This document shows, in pieces, positions 29,655 to 38,895 of a stretch of 64,000 nucleotides of DNA. The stretch comes from Hylemonella sp. Lineage in GTDB: Bacteria; Pseudomonadota; Gammaproteobacteria; Burkholderiales; Burkholderiaceae_C. The first letter of the stretch is position 1. Each line of letters opens with the position of its first letter. Location of the stretch: positions 310,001-374,000 of the forward strand of contig NZ_JAPZSV010000003.1 in assembly GCF_027532185.1 (NCBI RefSeq). The letters are read 5' to 3'. The position numbers and the translations under genes are program-made. The notes beneath the pieces were generated by a model. It had not been told where the DNA came from. It was given only the letters and a program-made list of their open reading frames with translations, and made no database searches.

Positions 29655-31019
29655 ATGAGTGTCTCCATCACCTTCCTCGGCGGGGCCGGCACGGTCACCG
29701 GTTCCAAATACCTAGTACGCCATGGCCGCCATACGCTCATGGTGGACTGCGGCCTGTTCCAGGGCTACAAGCAGCTGCGCCTGCGCAACTGGAACCCGCT
29801 GCCCGTGGCCCCCGACCAGGTCGATGCCGTGCTGCTGACACACGCCCATCTGGACCACAGCGGCTACCTGCCCCTGCTGGCGCGCGAAGGTTTCCACGGC
29901 AGGGTCTGGGCCACGCCGGGCACCCAAGCCCTGTGCAAGATCCTGCTGCCGGACAGCGGGCATATCCAGGAAGAGGACGCGGCCTACGCCAACCGCCACG
30001 GCTTCTCCAAACATGCACCGGCCCTGCCGCTGTACACGCGACAGGATGCACTGAACTGCCTGAGCCTGATCAAGCCCGTGGACTTCGGCCACAGCTTCGA
30101 GCCCATGCCCGACTGCCGCGCCACCTTCCACCGCGCCGGCCACATCCTGGGCGCGGCCAGCCTGCTACTGGAGATCGCAGGCCGTCGCATCCTGTTCTCG
30201 GGTGACCTCGGGCGCAGCGATGACTTCCTCATGCGCGCACCCGAGCCCGCCCCCCAGGCCGACACCGTGCTGATCGAGTCCACCTACGGCGACCGCCTGC
30301 ATCCGCAGGAGGACGTGCTGGCCGAACTCGGCCCGGCCCTGCAGCGTCTGGCCGCACGCGGCGGCGTGGCCGTGCTGCCGGTGTTTGCCGTCGGCCGCGC
30401 GCAGGAGATCCTGCACGCCATTGACGTGCTCAAGCAGCGCGGTGTGATCCCGGCCAAGCTACCCGTCTTCCTCGACAGCCCCATGGCCATCCACACGACG
30501 AACCTGTTCGAGCATTTCCCCGACGAGCACAAGCTCGACGCACGTGCCACACGGGCGCTCACGCACAGCGCCACCATGATCAACACACCCGACGAATCCA
30601 AAGCCCTCGCGCGCCGCCACGGCCCTATGGTGATCCTGGCCGCCAGCGGCATGGCCACGGGCGGGCGCGTGCTGCACCACCTGACGCTTTACGCCGGCAA
30701 CCACCGCAATATGATCATCCTCACGGGCTACCAGGCCCCGGGTACGCGCGGCGCCACCCTGTCCAGTGGTGCGTCGTCGGTGCGCATCCACGGCCGCGAC
30801 GTCAGCGTGGGCGCCGAGATCGTGCAGCTGCAATCAGCCTCGGCCCACGCCGACGCCAAGCAGCTCGAAGCCTGGCTGCACACCCTGCCCTCGGCCCCGG
30901 ACCAGGTCTACGTGGTCCATGGCGAAGCCGGCGCCGCCGACGCCCTGCGCATGCGCATCGAGCACGGTCTGGGCTGGAGGGCCCTGGTGCCGGAGCATGG
31001 ATCGACCTGGCCGGCATGA
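29655..31019 (+). CDS. MBL-fold/beta-CASP ribonuclease-like metallohydrolase
   Basis: The product has 454 residues with the full CPSF73/Ysh1-like layout. The metallo-beta-lactamase part starts SITFLGGAGTVTGSKYLV and holds the zinc motif LTHAHLDHSGYLP near residue 65 and GHILGAASLLLEI near residue 165. The beta-CASP insert begins PVFAVGRAQEILHAIDVL, and the RNA-metabolism domain near the C-terminus has ASGMATGGRVLHHL and SAHADAKQLEAWL. Bacterial homologues are exo/endoribonucleases or of unknown substrate. It is a stand-alone gene between the dnaJ terminator and an EptA-like fragment. Confidence 0.88.
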   Translation: MSVSITFLGGAGTVTGSKYLVRHGRHTLMVDCGLFQGYKQLRLRNWNPLPVAPDQVDAVLLTHAHLDHSGYLPLLAREGFHGRVWATPGTQALCKILLPDSGHIQEEDAAYANRHGFSKHAPALPLYTRQDALNCLSLIKPVDFGHSFEPMPDCRATFHRAGHILGAASLLLEIAGRRILFSGDLGRSDDFLMRAPEPAPQADTVLIESTYGDRLHPQEDVLAELGPALQRLAARGGVAVLPVFAVGRAQEILHAIDVLKQRGVIPAKLPVFLDSPMAIHTTNLFEHFPDEHKLDARATRALTHSATMINTPDESKALARRHGPMVILAASGMATGGRVLHHLTLYAGNHRNMIILTGYQAPGTRGATLSSGASSVRIHGRDVSVGAEIVQLQSASAHADAKQLEAWLHTLPSAPDQVYVVHGEAGAADALRMRIEHGLGWRALVPEHGSTWPA

Positions 31020-31094
31020 ACACGATGCCTTCGCAAGCACGCAGGGTTACCCCCCGTTACAGGGCAGGCCGCTGATCGGTCAGAATGACGGCCC

Positions 31095-31745
31095 ATGAGT
31101 CTGCGCCTGTTCCACATCACCGAATTCGCCGATTCCATGCTCACGCCGGCGGCCCAGCGCGAGGCCAGGCATCCGGCGCTGCTTCTGCTGCTGGCCAGCC
31201 TCTGGCTCGCCCTGGTGGGCAATGTCCCCCTCTGGCGTGAACTCTCCCGCCTGCCCATGGACGGGGGAAGCTTCGTCTGGATCGCGCTGTGCTTCGCCCT
31301 GCTGACCACGGCTGCGCTCGGCCTGCTGCTCAGCCTGCTGAACTGGCCCTGGCTACTCAAGGGTGCAATCACGCTGCTGCTCTGGCTGGCCGCGCTCAAC
31401 ACCGCACTGCTCTGGGCCGGTCATGCCTACCTCAGCGCGGCCTTGGTGCCGCAGGGGCTGCCCATGGTGCTGACCCAGCTGCGGTCCCTGCCGATCTGGC
31501 AGCTGCTGCTGGTGCTGGGCGTACTCGCCCTGGTGCCCTCGATCTGGCTCTGGCAGCTCAGGCTGCGCCGCGTGGCCCTGCCCACCCGCCTGCCGCAAAA
31601 CCTGCTGCTGGCCCTGCTCTTCAGCTGCCTGCTGGCCGCCATCTGGTTTGCAGGCCGCGGCGCCCTGTTGCCGCTGCTGCAGGAGCAGCCGCGCTGGCTG
31701 GAACTGCTGAGCCCTTTCAACACCCTGCTGAGCCTGCGCCACTGA
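31095..31745 (+). CDS. EptA-like membrane domain (DUF1705) without the sulfatase catalytic domain
   Basis: The product has 216 residues with five hydrophobic segments (about 28-46, 59-81, 88-113, 135-155, 171-189). The NVPLWREL motif and the five-helix layout match the N-terminal membrane domain of phosphoethanolamine transferases (EptA/MCR family). Those enzymes are about 540 residues and carry a periplasmic sulfatase-like domain with a catalytic Thr; here the frame stops at LSLRH just where that domain should begin. No continuation is visible in other frames before the next gene at 31842. It is either a degraded transferase or a domain kept alone for another role. The fold assignment is from sequence character only. 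Confidence 0.6.
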   Translation: MSLRLFHITEFADSMLTPAAQREARHPALLLLLASLWLALVGNVPLWRELSRLPMDGGSFVWIALCFALLTTAALGLLLSLLNWPWLLKGAITLLLWLAALNTALLWAGHAYLSAALVPQGLPMVLTQLRSLPIWQLLLVLGVLALVPSIWLWQLRLRRVALPTRLPQNLLLALLFSCLLAAIWFAGRGALLPLLQEQPRWLELLSPFNTLLSLRH

Positions 31746-31841
31746 GCGCCGGCTCGGGGCAGCAGCCCCCTGCTTTCGCTATGATGGCCGCGTGATATCA
31801 CCCGGCGGCAAGACCGGGACGCACACGTCAAGGAGGCAGCC

Positions 31842-32795
31842 TTGGGTACGAGTCCTGAACGGCAGTCCGCGCCGGGCGACGCCAGCGATTTCCAGTCGCT
31901 GCTGCTTCAAGCCATCTACGACATCTCGCCCGACGGCATTCTCGTCGTCAACGAGCAGGGCCTGGTGGTCTCGCACAACCGCCCCTTTCTGCAGCTCTGG
32001 AACATTGCTCCCAGCAAGCTGCACAGGCGCGACGATGGCACCATGGTGGGCGAATCCGACGCGCCGCTGCTGGCCGAAGTCGTGGCACGGGTGCAGAACC
32101 CGGCCGCTTTTCTGGAACGCGTGCGCGAGCTCTACGACAACCCCCAGCTCGACGACCACTGCGAGATCGAACTCAAGGACGGCCGCACGCTCGAGCGCCA
32201 TTCCACCGTGCTGCGCGACAGTACCGGACGCTACCTGGGTCGGGTCTGGTTCTTCCGCGACATCACGGCCCAGAAAAACCACGAAAGCGCGCTGATCCAG
32301 CTGGCCCGGCACGACCCGCTGACCGGTGTGGCCAACCGGCGTTACTTCTTCGAACGGGGAGAGCAGGAGTTCATGCGCAGCAGGCGCTACCACCTGCCGC
32401 TGTCCCTGGCACTGATCGACGTGGACCACTTCAAGCAGATCAACGACCAGCTGGGCCACGCCACGGGTGACGAGGCACTCAAGATGCTGAGCCGCAAGTT
32501 CAGTGAGCTGCTGCGCGAGAGCGATCTGATCGCGCGCATCGGCGGCGAGGAGTTCGCCATCCTCATGCCCAGCACCGGGCTGGCCGGGGCCGCCCTGATG
32601 GCCGAACGCCTGCGCATGGCCGTCACGGAAGCGCCCACTCCTGTGGCGGGGCAGATGCTGAACCTGCGCTTCAGCGCAGGCGTGACCCAGCTCAAGGCCA
32701 AGGACCAGTCCATCGAGGACTGCCTACGCCGCGCCGATGAGGCCATGTACAAGGCCAAGCAGGCCGGGCGCGACCGCGTCGAGGCCTGCGCCTGA
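31842..32795 (+). CDS. PAS-GGDEF diguanylate cyclase
   Basis: The product has 317 residues without membrane segments, so it is cytoplasmic. A PAS sensor (about 20-145; AIYDISPDGILVVNEQGLVVSHN) is joined by a short helix to a GGDEF domain (about 155-317; LARHDPLTGVANRRYFFE). The active site is GGEEF, a fully functional variant, and the product-inhibition I-site RESD stands five residues before it, so cyclic di-GMP synthesis with feedback control is expected. The start is a TTG at 31842 with a strong AAGGAGG ribosome site. No phosphodiesterase is adjacent. The ComFB-like protein at 16363 is a possible receptor of the signal. Confidence 0.92.
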   Translation: MGTSPERQSAPGDASDFQSLLLQAIYDISPDGILVVNEQGLVVSHNRPFLQLWNIAPSKLHRRDDGTMVGESDAPLLAEVVARVQNPAAFLERVRELYDNPQLDDHCEIELKDGRTLERHSTVLRDSTGRYLGRVWFFRDITAQKNHESALIQLARHDPLTGVANRRYFFERGEQEFMRSRRYHLPLSLALIDVDHFKQINDQLGHATGDEALKMLSRKFSELLRESDLIARIGGEEFAILMPSTGLAGAALMAERLRMAVTEAPTPVAGQMLNLRFSAGVTQLKAKDQSIEDCLRRADEAMYKAKQAGRDRVEACA

Positions 32796-32804
32796 GTCGG
32801 GGAC

Positions 32805-33773
32805 TCAGACTGCGGCGGACAGCGCCTGCAGGCGCTCGCGCGCCGCGCGGTACTCGCGCTTGAGCTGCTCGATGAACTCGCCCGCGCCCTGCACCTGTGT
32901 GATGGCACCGATGCCCTGGCCCGAGCCCCAGATGTCTTTCCAGGCCTTCTTGGCGTCACCGCCGAAGTTCATCTTGCTGGGGTCGCTCTCGGGTAGGTTC
33001 TCGGGGTCCAGGCCCGCAGCGCGGATGCTGGGGGCCAGGTAGTTGCCGTGCACGCCGGTGAAGAGGTTGCTGTAGACGATGTCGTCCGAATTGCCCTCCA
33101 CGACAGCCTGCTTGTAGGCGTCGACCGCGCGTGCCTCGTGCGTGGCGATGAAGGCCGAGCCGATGTAGGCAAAGTCCGCACCCATGGCCTGCGCCGCCAG
33201 CACCGAAGCGCCGGTGGCGATCGAGCCACTCAGCGCCAGCGGGCCGTCGAACCACTGGCGGATCTCCTGCACCAGGGCAAACGGGCTCTTCACGCCGGCA
33301 TGGCCGCCCGCGCCAGCGGCTACGGCGATCAGGCCGTCGGCGCCCTTCTCGATGGCCTTGTGGGCGAATTTGTTGTTGATGATGTCGTGCAGCACCACAC
33401 CGCCGTAGCTGTGCGCGGCCTGGTTGATCTCTTCCCGCGCGCCCAGCGAGGTGATGATGACCGGCACCTTGTACTTCACGCAGAGTTCCATGTCGTGCTC
33501 CAGCCGGTCATTGGACTTGTGCACGATCTGGTTGATGGCGAAAGGCGCAGCCGGACGCTGCGGGTGGGCCTTGTTGTGCGCGGCCAGGGCCTCGGTGATC
33601 TCGGCCAGCCACTCGTCGAGCTGGGCGGCCGGTCGCGCATTGAGCGCGGGCATGGAGCCCACCACCCCCACGATGCACTGGGCGATCACGAGCTTGGGGT
33701 TGCTGATGATGAAGAGCGGCGAACCGATGACGGGCAGGGGCAGGTTCTGCAAGACGGCGGGGAGCTTGGACAC
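32805..33773 (-). CDS. Nitronate monooxygenase / 2-nitropropane dioxygenase family
   Basis: The product has 322 residues with an FMN-binding TIM barrel. Motifs are PLPVIGSPLFIISNPKLVIAQ at the N-terminus, ADGLIAVAAGAGGHAG (phosphate binding, near residue 145) and GADFAYIGSAFIATHEA (near residue 205). Family members oxidise nitronates, or act as flavin enoyl reductases. The GTG at 33773 with a GGAG site is the start. It is convergent with the PAS-GGDEF gene and separated from the upstream acyl-CoA dehydrogenase by a terminator, so it is probably a single-gene unit. Confidence 0.9.
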   Translation of the reverse strand: MSKLPAVLQNLPLPVIGSPLFIISNPKLVIAQCIVGVVGSMPALNARPAAQLDEWLAEITEALAAHNKAHPQRPAAPFAINQIVHKSNDRLEHDMELCVKYKVPVIITSLGAREEINQAAHSYGGVVLHDIINNKFAHKAIEKGADGLIAVAAGAGGHAGVKSPFALVQEIRQWFDGPLALSGSIATGASVLAAQAMGADFAYIGSAFIATHEARAVDAYKQAVVEGNSDDIVYSNLFTGVHGNYLAPSIRAAGLDPENLPESDPSKMNFGGDAKKAWKDIWGSGQGIGAITQVQGAGEFIEQLKREYRAARERLQALSAAV

Positions 33774-33806
33774 AGGGGTCTCCGGAAGAGGAATTCAGGT
33801 CATTGT

Positions 33807-33850
33807 CAGAAAAAACGGCTGCCGCCGATGTCCATCGTGCGACAGCCGTT
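33807..33850 (-). terminator. Rho-independent terminator of the acyl-CoA dehydrogenase gene
   Basis: The arms AACGGCTG (33814-33821) and CAGCCGTT (33843-33850) enclose an inner CGATG-TC-CATCG stem, and a T-run follows on the minus strand. It lies 21 bases after the stop at 33872. Confidence 0.85.
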
Positions 33851-33871
33851 CGCTACACTTTCAATAGCAGA

Positions 33872-35656
33872 TCAGAAGGCTTCGAGCGCCATCGCGGTCA
33901 CGCTGGCGGCGCCGGCCACGATGCTGTCACGTGTGCCACCGGCCTTGCTCAGCATGTGCTCGGCGTAGAAACGCGCGGTCGTGATCTTGCTCTGCATGAA
34001 GGCGGTGTCCTCGCCACGGGCCAGCTCGGCCTGGGCCACGAGGAGCGCACGCGCCAGCTGCCAGCCCGCCATGAGGTTGCCGGCCAGCATCAGGTAGGGC
34101 ACGCTACCGGCGTAGACGGCGTTGGGGTCTTTCTCAGACGCCATGAACTCGACCACGTCGACGAAAGCCTGACGGGCAGCGTCCAGGCGCGCGGCCACGG
34201 CCAGTGCATCGGCGCTGCCGTTCTTCTTGAGTTCGGCCACGGTAGTGGCCACCTGCTGGGCGATGGCCTTGGCCGTCTGGCCGCCGTCGCGCAGGGTCTT
34301 GCGACCCACGAGGTCATTGGCCTGGATGGCGGTGGTGCCTTCGTAGATGGTCAGGATCTTGGCGTCGCGGTAGTGCTGGGCCGCGCCGGTCTCTTCAATG
34401 AAACCCATGCCGCCGTGCACCTGCACGCCCAGGCTGGTGACCTCCAGGCTCATCTCGGTGCTGTAACCCTTGACCAGGGGCACCATGAATTCATAGAAGG
34501 CCTGGTTGGTCTTGCGCGCCTCGGCGTCCGGGTGGTGATGCGCGGCGTCGTAGGCCGCAGCAGCCACGGAGGCCATGGCACGGCAGCCTTCGGTGTAGGC
34601 GCGCATGGTCATGAGCATGCGGCGCACGTCTGGGTGGTGGATGATGGGCGCGCTGGTCTTGAGCGAACCGTCGACCGGGCGGCTCTGCACGCGTTCGCGG
34701 GCGTACTGCACGGCCTTCTGATAGGCGCGTTCAGCCACCGCGATGCCCTGCATGCCCACGGCATAACGCGCCGCGTTCATCATGATGAACATGTACTCGA
34801 GGCCGCGGTTCTCCTGGCCCACGAGGTAGCCCACGGCGCCGCCATGGTCGCCATACTGCAGCACGGCCGTCGGGCTGGCCTTGATGCCCAGCTTGTGCTC
34901 GATGCTCACGCAATGCACGTCGTTGCGTGCGCCCAGCGAGCCGTCCTTGTTGACGAGGAACTTGGGCACGACGAAGAGGCTGATACCCTTGATGCCTTCA
35001 GGCGCGCCGGTCACGCGTGCCAGCACCAGGTGGACGATGTTGTCCGCCATATCGTGCTCGCCATAGGTGATGTAGATCTTGGTACCGAAGACCTTGTAAG
35101 TCCCATCGGGCTGCGGCTCGGCGCGGCTGCGCACCAGGGCCAGGTCGGAACCGGCCTGGGGCTCGGTCAGGTTCATGGTGCCGGTCCACTCGCCGCTGAC
35201 CAGCTTTTCCAGATAGGTGGCCTTGAGCTCGTCGGAGCCCGCCGTCAGCAGGGCCTCGATGGCACCGTCGGTGAGCAGGGGGCAGAGCGCGAAACTCAGG
35301 TTGGCGCTGTTGACCATCTCGATGCAGGCCGCGCCGATGGTCTTGGGCAGGCCCTGGCCGCCGAAATCGGCCGGGTGCTGCAGACCCTGCCAGCCGCCCT
35401 CACCGAACTGGCGGAAGGCGTCCTTGAAACCCGGGGTCGTGGTGACCCGGCCATCCTTCCAGCTGGAGGGGTTGCGGTCACCGTCCCAGTTCAGCGGCGC
35501 CACCACCTGCTCGTTGAACTTGGCCGCCTCTTCGAGCACGGCCTGGGCCGTGTCGTATCCTGCGTCCTCGAAGCCCGGCAGCTTGGCGATCTCGTCGATG
35601 CGCGCCAGGTGCTTGATGTTGAACAGCATGTCCTTGAGGGGGGCGGTGTAGCTCAT
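33872..35656 (-). CDS. Acyl-CoA dehydrogenase, large form with C-terminal extension
   Basis: The product has 594 residues. The flavin-binding TMNLTEPQAGSDLALVRSRAE stretch (near residue 160) and the C-terminal VHGGMGFIEETGAAQHYRDAKILTIYEGTTAIQ signature (near residue 425) place it with the long fatty acyl-CoA dehydrogenases common in proteobacteria. It is followed by a helical domain of about 130 residues. GGAG precedes the ATG at 35656. It is downstream of etfB-etfA on the same strand, so it can pass electrons to this ETF; a terminator at 35683 separates them and allows separate dosing. It is clearly similar to the protein at 22590. Confidence 0.92.
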   Translation of the reverse strand: MSYTAPLKDMLFNIKHLARIDEIAKLPGFEDAGYDTAQAVLEEAAKFNEQVVAPLNWDGDRNPSSWKDGRVTTTPGFKDAFRQFGEGGWQGLQHPADFGGQGLPKTIGAACIEMVNSANLSFALCPLLTDGAIEALLTAGSDELKATYLEKLVSGEWTGTMNLTEPQAGSDLALVRSRAEPQPDGTYKVFGTKIYITYGEHDMADNIVHLVLARVTGAPEGIKGISLFVVPKFLVNKDGSLGARNDVHCVSIEHKLGIKASPTAVLQYGDHGGAVGYLVGQENRGLEYMFIMMNAARYAVGMQGIAVAERAYQKAVQYARERVQSRPVDGSLKTSAPIIHHPDVRRMLMTMRAYTEGCRAMASVAAAAYDAAHHHPDAEARKTNQAFYEFMVPLVKGYSTEMSLEVTSLGVQVHGGMGFIEETGAAQHYRDAKILTIYEGTTAIQANDLVGRKTLRDGGQTAKAIAQQVATTVAELKKNGSADALAVAARLDAARQAFVDVVEFMASEKDPNAVYAGSVPYLMLAGNLMAGWQLARALLVAQAELARGEDTAFMQSKITTARFYAEHMLSKAGGTRDSIVAGAASVTAMALEAF

Positions 35657-35682
35657 GGAAGACTCCGGGGACGATTCAGGTA

Positions 35683-35711
35683 CAAAAAAAGGGCGTCACG
35701 CCGTGACGCCC
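35683..35711 (-). terminator. Rho-independent terminator/attenuator between etfA and acyl-CoA dehydrogenase
   Basis: The stem GGGCGTCACG/CGTGACGCCC (35691-35700 with 35702-35711) is followed on the minus strand by seven T. It stands 13 bases after the etfA stop. Only about 30 bases remain before the next ATG, so read-through is probably needed for that gene. Confidence 0.85.
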
Positions 35712-35724
35712 TGGTTTCAGCAGA

Positions 35725-36657
35725 TCACAGGGACTTGACCAGTTCGGGCACAGCCGTGAACAGGTCGGCCTCCAGGCCGTAATCGGCGACGGAGAAGATC
35801 GGGGCCTCGGGGTCCTTGTTGATGGCCACGATCACCTTGCTGTCCTTCATGCCGGCCAGGTGCTGGATGGCGCCCGAGATGCCGGCGGCGATGTAGAGCT
35901 GCGGCGCGACGATCTTGCCGGTCTGGCCGACCTGCAGGTCGTTGGGCGCGTAGCCTGCGTCCACCGCGGCACGGCTGGCGCCGATGGCGGCCCCCAGCTT
36001 GTCGGCCAGCGGGGTCATGACCTCGTTGAACTTTTCGCTCGAACCCAGGGCACGTCCGCCGGACACGATGATCTTGGCGGCGGTCAGCTCGGGGCGGTCG
36101 TTCTTGGCGATCTCGGAGCCGACAAAGCTGCTCTTGCCACTGTCGGCAGCAGCCGCGGCGGTCTCGACAGCCGCGCTGCCACCGTTGGCGGCAGCAGCGT
36201 CAAAGCCGGTGGTGCGCACGGTGATGACCTTCTTGGCGTCGGTGCTCTGCACGGTGGCGATGGCGTTGCCGGCATAGATGGGGCGCTCGAAAGTGTCGGC
36301 AGTCACCACCTTGGTGATGTCGGACACTTGGCCCACGTCCAACTTGGCAGCCACGCGCGGGGCCACGTTCTTGCCCGAGGCCGTGGCCGGGAACAGGATG
36401 TGGCTGTAGTTGCCGGCGATGGCCAGCACCTGGGCGGCCACGTTCTCGGCCAGGCCGTGCGCGAGTTGCGCGCCGTCGGCGTGGATGACCTTGCTCACGC
36501 CGGCGATCTGCGCGGCGGCAGCGGCGGCGGCGCCGGCGTTGTGGCCAGCCACCAGCACGTGAACATCACCACCGCAAGCCAGCGCCGCGGTCACGGTGTT
36601 GAGGGTGGCGCCCTTGATGGACGCGTTGTCGTGTTCGGCAATAACGAGTGCAGTCAT
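35725..36657 (-). CDS. etfA: Electron transfer flavoprotein alpha subunit
   Basis: The product has 310 residues, the standard EtfA size. The C-terminal FAD domain contains [39 protein letters not shown] and [35 protein letters not shown], both diagnostic. It forms a heterodimer with EtfB and carries electrons from acyl-CoA dehydrogenases to ETF-ubiquinone oxidoreductase. It lies 9 bases after etfB. Confidence 0.97.
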   Translation of the reverse strand: MTALVIAEHDNASIKGATLNTVTAALACGGDVHVLVAGHNAGAAAAAAAQIAGVSKVIHADGAQLAHGLAENVAAQVLAIAGNYSHILFPATASGKNVAPRVAAKLDVGQVSDITKVVTADTFERPIYAGNAIATVQSTDAKKVITVRTTGFDAAAANGGSAAVETAAAAADSGKSSFVGSEIAKNDRPELTAAKIIVSGGRALGSSEKFNEVMTPLADKLGAAIGASRAAVDAGYAPNDLQVGQTGKIVAPQLYIAAGISGAIQHLAGMKDSKVIVAINKDPEAPIFSVADYGLEADLFTAVPELVKSL

Positions 36658-36666
36658 TTCGGGTCC

Positions 36667-37416
36667 TCAGATCACTTTGGCTTCGTTCTTCAGCTTGGCC
36701 ACCAAGGTGGCGACGTCAGGCACCTTGATGCCAGCGCTGCGCTTCGGGGGCTCCGAGACCTTGAGGGTCTTGATGCGCGGCGCGACATCCACGCCCAGGT
36801 CTTCGGGCTTGAGCGTGTCGAGCTGCTTCTTCTTGGCCTTCATGATGTTGGGCAGCGTGACGTAGCGCGGCTCATTCAGGCGCAGGTCGGTGGTGACCAC
36901 GGCCGGCAGGCTGACGCTCAGCGTCTCCAGGCCGCCGTCAACCTCGCGGGTCACCTTGGCCTTGCCGTCGGCGATCTCGACCTTGGAGGCGAAGGTGGCT
37001 TGCGGCAGATCGGCCAGCGCGGCCAGCATCTGGCCGGTCTGGTTGCAGTCGTCGTCGATGGCCTGCTTGCCCAGGATCACCAGGCCCGGCTGTTCCTTGT
37101 CCACCAGGGCCTTGAGCAGCTTGGCCACGGCCAGGGGCTGCAGCTCCTCGGCGGTCTCGACCAGGATGGCGCGGTCGGCGCCAATGGCCATGGCCGTACG
37201 CAGGGTCTCCTGGCACTGGGCCACGCCGCAGGAGACGGCGATGACCTCGGTCACGGCGCCCTTTTCCTTCAGGCGCACGGCCTCTTCAACGGCGATCTCG
37301 TCGAAGGGGTTCATGCTCATCTTGACGTTGGCAATATCAACGCCGGTGTTGTCCGACTTGACGCGGACCTTGACGTTGTAGTCGACCACGCGTTTGACGG
37401 GGACGAGGACTTTCAT
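36667..37416 (-). CDS. etfB: Electron transfer flavoprotein beta subunit
   Basis: The product has 249 residues, the usual EtfB length. It starts [38 protein letters not shown] near residue 35 and the AMP-binding region around residue 125 are typical. The ATG at 37416 has AGGAG eight bases upstream; a GTG three codons earlier would sit on the ribosome site and is rejected. It is the first gene of etfB-etfA-acyl-CoA dehydrogenase. A 22-base perfect palindrome lies 36 bases upstream and is the likely operator. Confidence 0.97.
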   Translation of the reverse strand: MKVLVPVKRVVDYNVKVRVKSDNTGVDIANVKMSMNPFDEIAVEEAVRLKEKGAVTEVIAVSCGVAQCQETLRTAMAIGADRAILVETAEELQPLAVAKLLKALVDKEQPGLVILGKQAIDDDCNQTGQMLAALADLPQATFASKVEIADGKAKVTREVDGGLETLSVSLPAVVTTDLRLNEPRYVTLPNIMKAKKKQLDTLKPEDLGVDVAPRIKTLKVSEPPKRSAGIKVPDVATLVAKLKNEAKVI

Positions 37417-37451
37417 GGGAGCCACTCCTGCTGGTTACTGATTCAGAGATT

Positions 37452-37473
37452 CGATTGACGTGCACGTCAATCG
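37452..37473. promoter_or_regulatory. 22-bp perfect palindrome, candidate operator of etfBA
   Basis: The palindrome is fully symmetric with the core TTGACGT-GC-ACGTCAA, 36 bases before the etfB ATG. The core resembles operators of regulators of fatty-acid or branched-chain acyl-CoA catabolism in proteobacteria (LiuR-type TTnACGT...ACGTnAA sites). The regulator is not encoded nearby, so its identity is open. Confidence 0.65.
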
Positions 37474-37582
37474 GACGATTCTAGGCGCTGCGCTGGCCCT
37501 CCAGGGCACCTGCGCGACACAAAAACGAACGGTCGTGCTTTTTTGAATTATATGCCGAGAAATGGTCCGGCCCAGGCATCCC

Positions 37583-38815
37583 TCAGGATTTCATGTGCAC
37601 CACGCGCTGCGGGTACGGAATCTCGATGCCGGCCTCGCGCAGACCGCCCAGGATCGCGAGGTTGAGCTCGGAGCGCAGGCCCTGCTGGCCATTCTCGGGA
37701 TCACGGATCCAGACCGACAGCGAGAACTCCAGTCCATCGGGACCGAAATTCACCAGATAGGCCGCGGGCGCAGGCTCACGCAGCACGCGCGGGTTGGCAG
37801 CCGCCTGCAGCAGGATCTGCTGCACCCGGTCCACATCGCTGTCATAAGCCACCGTGACGTTGACGTTGAGCGACACCATGGGATCGGCGGCCGTGAGGTT
37901 TTCGACCCGCTGGGTGATGATGAGCTCATTAGGCACCACGGACTCGCGACCATTGAGCGCACGGATCAGGGTGTAGCGTGTGGTGATGTCACGCACCACG
38001 CCTTCGAAATTGTCCACGCGCACCAGGTCGCCGATACGCAAGGAACGCTCGATCAGGATCACGAAGCCGCTCACATAATTCGCCGCCAGCTTCTGCAGGC
38101 CGAAGCCCAGGCCCACGCCCAAGGCACCCCCCATGACGGACAGGGCCGTCAGGTCCACGCCCACGGCCGAGAGCGCGAACAGCAGACCCACCAGCAACAG
38201 CGCGGCGCGGATGGCGTTGGCCGCCACCTTGCGCATCGACAGGTCGCCCACGGCCTCGCGCAGGATGCGCTTCTCGATGGTGGCCGAGATCCAGAGCACC
38301 ACCACCAGCATCACACCCGAGGACAGCACGCCTTCGAGCAGGGTGCGCAGGCTGATGCGCGTCTTGCCGAAGGCGAAGGAGATCGCGTCGAGTTCGGCCA
38401 GCACAGCGGGCAAGAGGCCCGTGATCCAGAGCACGGCGCCGCCCCAGGCCAGCCAGGACACCACGCTCTCGATCAGCTTGATCGTCGAGGACTGGGGAAA
38501 GGAGGCCCCGAGCACGCGCACAAAAAGCCGGATGGCCGCCAGGGATACGAAGATGGGCAGCGCCACCTTGAGCACGACCACCGGCTGGTAGAGCGCCACA
38601 CCGTAACGCGCGGCATAGATGAAGACCAGGGCCAGCACGGGGAAGAGCAGACCGTCGATGGTGTAACGGCCGAACCAGACCGAGTCGGGCGCCGCGCCGC
38701 GCCGCAGCCCGCGGGCCAGGCCCCAGGCCAGACTCACACACGCCAGCAGCACGAGCACCTCGACCCAGAGGCGGGCGCCACCCAGTTCCTGCAGTAGTTG
38801 TTGGAGTTCACTCAT
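37583..38815 (-). CDS. Mechanosensitive ion channel family protein (MscS type)
   Basis: The product has 410 residues. About five membrane segments lie between residues 15 and 220, and the pore helix is followed by the MscS core: LSVMGGALGVGLGFGLQKLAANYVSGFVILIERSLRIGDLV, then VVRDITTRYTLIRALNGRESVVPNELII. This group protects against hypo-osmotic shock by opening under membrane tension; the longer N-terminus places it in an extended MscS subfamily. It is divergent from a small exported DsrE-like protein and not in an operon. Confidence 0.92.
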   Translation of the reverse strand: MSELQQLLQELGGARLWVEVLVLLACVSLAWGLARGLRRGAAPDSVWFGRYTIDGLLFPVLALVFIYAARYGVALYQPVVVLKVALPIFVSLAAIRLFVRVLGASFPQSSTIKLIESVVSWLAWGGAVLWITGLLPAVLAELDAISFAFGKTRISLRTLLEGVLSSGVMLVVVLWISATIEKRILREAVGDLSMRKVAANAIRAALLLVGLLFALSAVGVDLTALSVMGGALGVGLGFGLQKLAANYVSGFVILIERSLRIGDLVRVDNFEGVVRDITTRYTLIRALNGRESVVPNELIITQRVENLTAADPMVSLNVNVTVAYDSDVDRVQQILLQAAANPRVLREPAPAAYLVNFGPDGLEFSLSVWIRDPENGQQGLRSELNLAILGGLREAGIEIPYPQRVVHMKS

Positions 38816-38895
38816 GGGTGCCGATTCTCACCGAAGTGCAGCATCCAATCCGCCCCATGATCGGCTAACCTCATACCCGTTGATGGAGATTCACC

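Noticed and set aside
33803-35782. 659-codon plus-strand frame
   Set aside because: Antisense to the acyl-CoA dehydrogenase at 33872-35656, whose sequence is unmistakable.
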